NCBI RefSeq assembly: GCF_024979255.1 | Contig: NZ_JANLCN010000003.1 | Coordinates: forward strand, 62,001-126,000 | From: Herbiconiux moechotypicola | Lineage (GTDB): Bacteria > Actinomycetota > Actinomycetes > Actinomycetales > Microbacteriaceae | Direction: 5' to 3' | DNA: 64,000 nucleotides | Shown here: piece by piece, positions 58,741 through 64,000 of the stretch | How the letters are laid out: every line of letters starts with the position of its first letter | Numbering within the stretch: position 1 is the stretch's first letter | Position numbers and translations under genes: made by a program | Notes under the pieces: model-generated | Seen by the model: the letters and a program-made list of their open reading frames with translations, nothing else | Databases searched by the model: none | Told to the model about the DNA's origin: nothing

Positions 58741-60255
58741 ATGACGATCCTCACCGACACCCTCGGCACGGAGCCCGCCGACCGGGTCGCGCTCCGCGAC
58801 CACACCGTCGCCGTGGGCCTCTACCTCGGCGGCGCGTGGCGCCCCGTGGCCGAGGGCCCCACCTTCGAGGTGGTCAACCCGTCCACCGGCCAGGTCATCG
58901 CGCGCGTCGCCGACGGCAGTGCGGCAGACGCGCTCGCTGCGCTCGACGCGGCCGCCGCCGCCCAGGAGGCCTGGCGCGACGTGCCGCCCCGCGAGCGCGC
59001 CAACCTCTTCCACGCCGCCCATCGCATCCTGCTCGACCGCGCCGACGCGATCGTCGAGACCATGACCCTCGAGAGCGGCAAGCCCCTCGCCGAGGCCCGC
59101 GGCGAGTTCCAGCTCTCGGCCGACTTCTTCCTCTGGTACGCCGAGCAGATCGCACACCTGCACGGCACCTACGCCGAGGGCTCGCGCGGCGGCTACCGCA
59201 TCGTCACCACGCACCAGCCCGTGGGGCCGTCACTGCTCATCACGCCCTGGAACTTCCCGCTGCTCATGATCGCCCGCAAGGCCGGTGCCGCCCTCGGCGC
59301 CGGGTGCACGGTGGTGGTGAAGTCGGCCAAGGAGACCCCGCTCACCTGCGCGCTGTTCGTCGAGGTTCTGCACGACGCGGGTTTCCCGCCCGGCGTGGTG
59401 AACCTCGTGCACACCACGCACTCGGCCGAGGTGTCGGCGGCGGTGATGGCGGATGCGCGGCTGCGCAAGGTGAGCTTCACCGGCTCGACCGGGGTCGGCT
59501 CGACGCTGCTGAAGCAGGCCGCGCCCGGCATCGTGAACGCCTCGATGGAGCTCGGCGGCGACGGGCCGTTCGTGGTGCTCGACGACGCCGACGTGGAGCT
59601 CGCGGCGCGGCAGGCGATCGTGTGCAAGTTCCGCAACGCCGGGCAGGCCTGCGTGGCCGCCAACCGCATCATCGTGCACGAGGCGGTGGCCGACGAGTTC
59701 ACCCGCCGCTTCGTGGAGCTCACCCGGGCACTCACCGTCGGCGACGGGTTCGCCCCCGGCGTCGACGTGGGCCCCATCATCTCGGCGAAGCAGCGCGACG
59801 GGGTCGCCCGGCTCGTGGCCGCGCTCGGCGAGATCGACTCCGAGCTGCTCACCGGCGGGTCGCCCGTCGAGGGCGAGGGCTTCTTCTTCGAGCCGACCGT
59901 CTTCAAGGTCAACGACCGCGACAACGACGTGTGCAACCAGGAGCTGTTCGCCCCCATCGCCACCATCTACACGGTCGGCTCGACCGCGGAGGCCGTCCGG
60001 GTGGCCAACGACACCAGCTACGGCCTGGCCGCCTACGTGTTCACGCAGAACCTCTCGCGGGCCATCGCTGTGAGCGAGAGACTCGACTCGGGCATGGTCG
60101 GCATCAACCGCGGCATCATGGCCGACCCCGCCGCCGCCTTCGGGGGCGTGAAGTCGTCGGGGCTCGGCCGCGAGGGCGGACACGACGCCATCTACGAGTT
60201 CCTCGAACCCAAATACCTCGCCATCACCGTCGATGAGAGCACCGGACTGGAGTAG
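58741..60255 (+). CDS. NAD(P)+-dependent aldehyde dehydrogenase (succinate-semialdehyde type)
   Basis: A 504-residue aldehyde dehydrogenase with PWNFPLLMIARKAGAALGAGC (cofactor site), FTGSTGVGSTLLKQAA, the general base Glu in MELGGDGPF, the catalytic Cys in NAGQACVAANR near residue 303, and QELFAPIATIY. The layout is closest to the succinate-semialdehyde/glutarate-semialdehyde branch. Its product with the following iron alcohol dehydrogenase suggests stepwise oxidation of a hydroxy-acid. A GGAAGGACAG site precedes the ATG. Regulated, presumably, through the palindrome at 58706. Confidence 0.9.
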   Translation: MTILTDTLGTEPADRVALRDHTVAVGLYLGGAWRPVAEGPTFEVVNPSTGQVIARVADGSAADALAALDAAAAAQEAWRDVPPRERANLFHAAHRILLDRADAIVETMTLESGKPLAEARGEFQLSADFFLWYAEQIAHLHGTYAEGSRGGYRIVTTHQPVGPSLLITPWNFPLLMIARKAGAALGAGCTVVVKSAKETPLTCALFVEVLHDAGFPPGVVNLVHTTHSAEVSAAVMADARLRKVSFTGSTGVGSTLLKQAAPGIVNASMELGGDGPFVVLDDADVELAARQAIVCKFRNAGQACVAANRIIVHEAVADEFTRRFVELTRALTVGDGFAPGVDVGPIISAKQRDGVARLVAALGEIDSELLTGGSPVEGEGFFFEPTVFKVNDRDNDVCNQELFAPIATIYTVGSTAEAVRVANDTSYGLAAYVFTQNLSRAIAVSERLDSGMVGINRGIMADPAAAFGGVKSSGLGREGGHDAIYEFLEPKYLAITVDESTGLE

Positions 60256-60259
60256 GACC

Positions 60260-61690
60260 ATGAGCATCACCACCCCCGCGGGCGCGCCCGCATCCGCCGC
60301 GGCCACCGCATCCGCCACCGCCGCTCCCTCGACGCCGGCCACCGCATCCGTCGCCCGCCTGGGCATCCTGCGTCAGCCCAAGACCGTGCTGTTCGGCCCC
60401 GGCCAGCGCCACCAGCTGCCGCACCTCGTGTCGGCGATCGCCGAGCACCTGCTCGTCACGACGGATGCGCGCATGGCCACCACGCCCGAGTTCCTCGAGG
60501 TGGTCGAGGGCATCCGCGCCGCCGGCGTCGAGGTGTCGATCTACGCCGAGGCGGAGCCCGACCTGCCGCGCGAAGACGTGGTGGCCGTGGTCGAGCGTTT
60601 CGGGCACACCGAGATCGACGCCATCCTCGGCATCGGCGGCGGCTCGTGCATGGACCTCGCGAAGGTCGTGTCGATCGTGCTCGCGAACGGCGGCGACGTG
60701 CGCGACTACTACGGCGAGTTCCTCGTGCCGGCGCCCGGTGTGCCGGTCATCACCGTGCCCACCACGGGCGGCACGGGGGCCGAGGTCACCTGCATCTCGG
60801 TGGTGTTCGACAAGGAGAAGGGGATGAAGATCGGTGTGGCGAGCCCCTTCCTCGAGGCCCACACCGCGGTCATCGACCCCGAGCTCACGCTGAGCTGCCC
60901 GCCCGGGCTCACCGCGGCCACCGGAGCAGACGCGCTCTCACACCTGGTGGAGTCGTTCACCGACCGGGTGAAGACCCCCACGCCCGACGAGATCGCGTCG
61001 AAGCTCTACATCGGCAAGAACCCGCTCACCGACATCTACTGCCGCAACGGCCTCGCCCTGCTCGGGCAGTCGCTCGAGGTGCTCGCGACCTCGCCGCGCG
61101 ACCTCGAGGCCCGCTCTGCCGTCATGCTCGCCGCCTACAACGCCGGCATGGCCATCAACACCGCGGGCACGGCGGCGGCGCACGCCATCCAGGGCGCGAT
61201 CGGCAACCTCACCCACACGCCGCACGGCTTCGGCATCAGCGCGCTGCTGCCGTCGGTGATGCGGTTCAACCTGCCCGAGCGGGTGGCCGAGTTCGCCGAG
61301 ATCGGGCGGCTGCTGGGCGCGGTGACGCCGGATGGGCGGGATGCGACGGGCGGGCGGGATGCGGCGGGCGGGTCGGGCTCGGCCGGTGGGGCAGGCGGGG
61401 CAGGCGGGCCGGGCTCGACCGGCGCGGCCGTCGGGTTGGACGCGCCGCTGTCGCAGATCGAGCAGGCGCACGCGGGAATCACGCGGGTGGAGGAGATCCT
61501 CGCAGCACTCGGTGCCCCGCTCGACCTCGAGACCCTCGGACTCTCGCGCGACGACTTCGGCTTCGTCGCCGACCAGGCCCTGCTCGCCACCCGCCTCACC
61601 GCCAACAACCCCCGCGAGCTCACCCGCGAGGCCGTGCTCACCATCCTCGAGCACGCCTACACCGCCGACCGCACCTGGTGGTCGGAGTGA
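60260..61690 (+). CDS. iron-containing alcohol dehydrogenase with Gly-rich insertion
   Basis: A 476-residue group III alcohol dehydrogenase. It has an Ala/Thr/Ser-rich N-terminal extension (about 30 residues), GIGGGSCMDLAKV near 131, PTTGGTGAEVT near 171, TGADALSHLVESF near 218, and HAIQGAIGNLTHTPHG near 312-327 with the iron-ligand histidines. Residues about 354-394 form a low-complexity insert (PDGRDATGGRDAAGG and on) encoded by GC-rich tandem DNA. The insert lies in the C-terminal helical domain and makes the protein longer than the usual 380-410. It probably oxidises a primary alcohol or 4-hydroxy acid. The start is 4 bases after the aldehyde dehydrogenase stop. Confidence 0.85.
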   Translation: MSITTPAGAPASAAATASATAAPSTPATASVARLGILRQPKTVLFGPGQRHQLPHLVSAIAEHLLVTTDARMATTPEFLEVVEGIRAAGVEVSIYAEAEPDLPREDVVAVVERFGHTEIDAILGIGGGSCMDLAKVVSIVLANGGDVRDYYGEFLVPAPGVPVITVPTTGGTGAEVTCISVVFDKEKGMKIGVASPFLEAHTAVIDPELTLSCPPGLTAATGADALSHLVESFTDRVKTPTPDEIASKLYIGKNPLTDIYCRNGLALLGQSLEVLATSPRDLEARSAVMLAAYNAGMAINTAGTAAAHAIQGAIGNLTHTPHGFGISALLPSVMRFNLPERVAEFAEIGRLLGAVTPDGRDATGGRDAAGGSGSAGGAGGAGGPGSTGAAVGLDAPLSQIEQAHAGITRVEEILAALGAPLDLETLGLSRDDFGFVADQALLATRLTANNPRELTREAVLTILEHAYTADRTWWSE

Positions 61691-62736
61691 CCCCGCCCCC
61701 ACCTGCCGCGCCGACGTCGTCGGTGCCCGACGCCGACGCGGGCGACACGGTGGGGGTGCTCGGGGCGGGGTCGATCGGGGTGGCGTTCGCCGTGCTGTTC
61801 GCGCGGGCGGGGATGCGGGTGCGGGTGTGGGACGCGTTCCCCGAGGTGTTCGAGCGTGCCGCCGCCGACCTCGGCGACCGGCTCGCGCTGCTCGACCGGC
61901 ACGGGATGCTCGGCGGCGCGCCCGCATCCGTCGCCGCTCGCGTCACGTTCCACGCCGACCTCGCCGACGCGCTCGACGGAGCAGCCCTCGTGCAGGAGTG
62001 CGCCCCCGAACGCGTCGACCTCAAACGCGAACTCTTCGCCCGCGTGCTCGAGTCAGCCCCCGCCGACGCCGTGCTCGCGAGCTCGAGCTCCGCCCTCACC
62101 CCGAGCACGATCGCGGGTCTCCCCACCGGAGCCATGCCCACCCCCAGCACCGTCGCCACCGCCGAAGCTACCCCCACCACCGCGGGTGCCGTCGGCGAGC
62201 TCGCGCGCCGCCTGATCGTGGGGCACCCGGGCAACCCGCCGTACCTGCTGCCCGTGATCGAGGTCGTGCCCTCGCCCGCGACCGACCCTGATGTCGTCGA
62301 CCGCGCATCCGCGCTTTACCGTCGCGCCGGACTGCGGCCGGTGCTGGTGCGGCGCGAAGTTGAGGGGTTCCTGTTCAACCGGCTGCAGGGCGCGGTGCTC
62401 CGCGAGGCGTACGCACTCGTGCGCGACGGGGTGGCGTCGGTGGAGGACATCGACGAGGTGGTGCGCTCGGGCCTCGGCCGCCGGTGGGCCTTCATCGGGC
62501 CGTTCGAGACCGTCGACCTCAACACCCGCGGCGGGGTCGAGTCGCACGCCGCGAAGATGGGCCCCGCCTACGAGCGGATGGGCGCCGAGCGCGGCCAGCA
62601 CGACCCGTGGACCCCCGAGCTTGTCGCCGAGGTCGCCGCCCAGCGCCGAGAGGCTCTTCCACTCGACGAGTGGGATGCGCGCGTGCGCTGGCGAGACGAG
62701 ACCCTGCTGCGGGTGACGGCGGCGCTGCCGGGGTGA
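61687..62736 (+). CDS. 3-hydroxyacyl-CoA dehydrogenase / lambda-crystallin-like dehydrogenase
   Basis: A 349-residue protein. The Rossmann domain has GVLGAGSIG (23-31), VQECAPERVDLKRELF and SSSSALTPSTIAG, and the C-terminal domain has EVEGFLFNRLQGAVLREAYALV and GRRWAFIGPFETVDLN. This matches the lambda-crystallin/L-gulonate 3-dehydrogenase branch more than fatty-acid FadB. An insert of about 30 residues rich in Thr/Pro/Ala (about 143-172) interrupts the usual link between SSSALTPS and GHPxNPPYLLPVIEVV. The GTG start overlaps the alcohol dehydrogenase stop by four bases. Substrate unknown. Confidence 0.85.
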   Translation: MTPPPPAAPTSSVPDADAGDTVGVLGAGSIGVAFAVLFARAGMRVRVWDAFPEVFERAAADLGDRLALLDRHGMLGGAPASVAARVTFHADLADALDGAALVQECAPERVDLKRELFARVLESAPADAVLASSSSALTPSTIAGLPTGAMPTPSTVATAEATPTTAGAVGELARRLIVGHPGNPPYLLPVIEVVPSPATDPDVVDRASALYRRAGLRPVLVRREVEGFLFNRLQGAVLREAYALVRDGVASVEDIDEVVRSGLGRRWAFIGPFETVDLNTRGGVESHAAKMGPAYERMGAERGQHDPWTPELVAEVAAQRREALPLDEWDARVRWRDETLLRVTAALPG

Positions 62737-62786
62737 GCTCCGCCCGGCGGAGGATCCTCCCAGCCTCGCGGGCCACACTCACGCTC

Positions 62787-63071
62787 ATGGATCTCGTGTT
62801 CGTCGCCGCCGCGATGGTGGGTGCGGTGCTCCTCGCGGTCATCGGCATCCCGCGGATGATGCGCTCCGAACGCACCCGCCAGCGCTCCGAATTCGAGGCG
62901 GGCGAGCGCGGGGTCGCCGGCTTCGGCGTGGTCGACGAGCTGTTCAACCCCTCCGCACGCAACGCGGTGTTCGAGCGCCAGGCGCAGCTCGAGCTGCCCG
63001 CACCCGCTCCGGCGCCGGGCGATCCGCCGCTCGAGAGCGGCCGCATCCGCATCACCCTTCCGCCCGAGTGA
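62787..63071 (+). CDS. small single-pass membrane protein
   Basis: A 94-residue protein with one N-terminal helix (LVFVAAAMVGAVLLAVIGIP), a basic patch (RMMRSERTRQR) that should keep the rest inside the cell, and a Pro/Ala-rich C-terminus. It follows the dehydrogenase by 50 bases; CACACT 7 bases before the ATG could be a leaderless -10. No family is recognised. An in-frame GTG at 62733 would add 18 residues. Confidence 0.6.
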   Translation: MDLVFVAAAMVGAVLLAVIGIPRMMRSERTRQRSEFEAGERGVAGFGVVDELFNPSARNAVFERQAQLELPAPAPAPGDPPLESGRIRITLPPE

Positions 63072-63109
63072 CCCGCGCCCTCCCCCTCAGGGATGCCCGC
63101 TGTTCGTTT

Positions 63110-63166
63110 CGCCACGCCTGCGCCACACCGGTCCGCATAGGGGCTCGGATGAGCGCAGGCGTGGCG
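63110..63166. terminator. hairpin between membrane-protein and IclR genes
   Basis: CGCCACGCCTGCGC (63110-63123) pairs exactly with GCGCAGGCGTGGCG (63153-63166) across a 29-base loop. It lies between two converging genes and can stop both transcripts. Confidence 0.65.
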
Positions 63167-63218
63167 TTCCGCTGTTGGGCCGGGGTGGTAGACGGCCGTG
63201 AGCGGGCGGGCGGGCTGG

Positions 63219-63989
63219 TCAGCGCACGAGATCGAGCTCGGTGGAGATGGCGGTGGCGGCGGCCAGGAGCGGGGGCACGAAGTCGCCGGTGAGGCGTTCG
63301 AGCGGGGTGGTCGCCGCGGCGGTCGACACGTTGATCGCGGCCACCACCCGGCCGCCACGGCGCACCGGGGCCGCGAGCGAGCGCAGGCCGTTCTCGAGCT
63401 CCTGGTCGACGAGGGCCCAGCCCCGCTCGCGGGTGACGGCTATCTCGGTGCGCAGTGCATCGGCATCGGTCACGGTCGCCGCGGTAGGGCCCTGCTCGGG
63501 CAGGCCGGCGAGCGCCTCGTCGAGGGCGGCAGGCGGCAGCCCGGCCAGGAGCACGCGACCCATCGAGGTGGCGTAGGCGGGAAAGCGGGTGCCGATGGTG
63601 ATGGCGACGGTCATGATGCGCCGCGCCGGCACCCGTGCGACGTACACGATGTCGGCGCCGTCGAGCACGGATGCGGAGGTCGACTCGCCGAGGTCGCGCG
63701 AGAGCCGCTCGAGGTGGGGCTGGGCGACCTCGGGCAGCGAGAGTCCCGAGAGAAAGCCGTAGCCGAGCTCGAGCACGCGAGGCGTGAGGGCGAACAGCTT
63801 GCCGTCGGTGCGCACGTAGCCGAGCTCGACGAGGGTGTGCAGCAGGCGGCGCGAGGTGGCGCGCGTGAGCCCGGACGCCCGCGCGACGTCGCTCAGCGTC
63901 TGCTCCCGGCTCTCCGCCGTGAACGCGGTGAGCACCCGCAGCCCGCGCGCGAGCGACTGCACGAACTCCTCACGACCCTCCACACTCAC
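63219..63989 (-). CDS. IclR-family regulator, PcaR/PobR-like
   Basis: A 256-residue regulator with an N-terminal winged HTH (SLARGLRVLTAF, LSDVARASGLTRATSRRLLHTLVELGYV) and a C-terminal IclR effector domain (RLSRDLGESTSASVLDGADIVYVARV, PAYATSMGRVLLAGL). The wording of these segments is closest to the beta-ketoadipate-pathway regulators PcaR/PobR. It stops in front of a shared hairpin. The GTG start follows GGAGGT at 5 bases. The genes it controls may lie beyond the window. Confidence 0.88.
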   Translation of the reverse strand: MSVEGREEFVQSLARGLRVLTAFTAESREQTLSDVARASGLTRATSRRLLHTLVELGYVRTDGKLFALTPRVLELGYGFLSGLSLPEVAQPHLERLSRDLGESTSASVLDGADIVYVARVPARRIMTVAITIGTRFPAYATSMGRVLLAGLPPAALDEALAGLPEQGPTAATVTDADALRTEIAVTRERGWALVDQELENGLRSLAAPVRRGGRVVAAINVSTAAATTPLERLTGDFVPPLLAAATAISTELDLVR

Positions 63990-64000
63990 ACGCTACCTCC

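Noticed and set aside
1-64000. CRISPR arrays, insertion sequences, integrases or phage genes
   Set aside because: No direct-repeat array with spacers, no transposase or integrase motifs, and no terminal inverted repeats flanking genes were seen.

Overview
The window is GC-rich actinobacterial DNA, about 70% GC with strong G/C third-position bias. Together the gene content suggests a Microbacteriaceae-like soil or plant-associated bacterium; the genus is an inference. The clues are IdeR/DtxR-type iron boxes, a LigC and PolDom repair pair, an actinobacterial Eis-type acetyltransferase and CUT1/CUT2 sugar importers. In addition, at least fourteen genes have a TAnnnT-like -10 only 6-8 bases before the start codon, which points to leaderless transcripts. 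I see no rRNA, tRNA, CRISPR array, insertion sequence or phage.

Layout, first half. 1-6.95 kb: a partial gene, a 2-oxoglutarate/Fe(II) oxygenase with an orphan solute-binding lipoprotein, and a minus-strand set of small exported or membrane proteins with a histidine phosphatase. 7-12.1 kb: an Eis-type acetyltransferase, a CDP-alcohol phosphatidyltransferase, and an RsbV/RsbW/RsbU-like partner switch with a HTH/PIN toxin-antitoxin pair sitting inside it. 12.2-16.4 kb: a polytopic membrane protein, a translationally coupled trio of single-pass proteins and a lytic transglycosylase. 16.7-20.3 kb: a DUF4956 / VTC polyphosphate-polymerase-like / beta-helix lipoprotein operon. 20.4-27.4 kb: NAD(P)HX epimerase, a CPA2 antiporter with its TrkA-C subunit, a GntR regulator, LigC and PolDom, and a flotillin-like SPFH protein.

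Layout, second half. 27.5-37.6 kb holds the most interesting locus: two divergent operons. One encodes an alpha/beta hydrolase, a Baeyer-Villiger monooxygenase, an SDR and a broken Old Yellow Enzyme. The other encodes a CUT2-type importer with an SDR embedded between the binding protein and a fused ATPase-permease. Together they read as uptake, alcohol oxidation, ring or chain oxygenation and ester/lactone hydrolysis of an unknown substrate. 37.6-39.2 kb: a HipBA module in an AT-richer junction. 39.2-42.2 kb: a molybdopterin oxidoreductase operon and nhaA behind a candidate cation riboswitch. 42.3-48.4 kb: a LacI-controlled GH127 arabinofuranosidase locus with a CUT1 importer that lacks an ATPase. 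48.5-54 kb: a carboxylesterase and an IdeR-boxed siderophore importer. 54-56 kb: small hydrolase and hypothetical genes. 56.1-64 kb: an AcoR-like and a GntR regulator beside an operon of aldehyde dehydrogenase, iron alcohol dehydrogenase and 3-hydroxyacyl-CoA dehydrogenase-like genes, ending with an IclR regulator.

Most operons use 4-base ATGA/GTGA/TTGA start-stop overlaps, so translational coupling is the rule. Several convergent gene pairs end in perfect hairpins. The strongest is a 29-bp perfect stem that contains both stop codons of nnrE and the antiporter.
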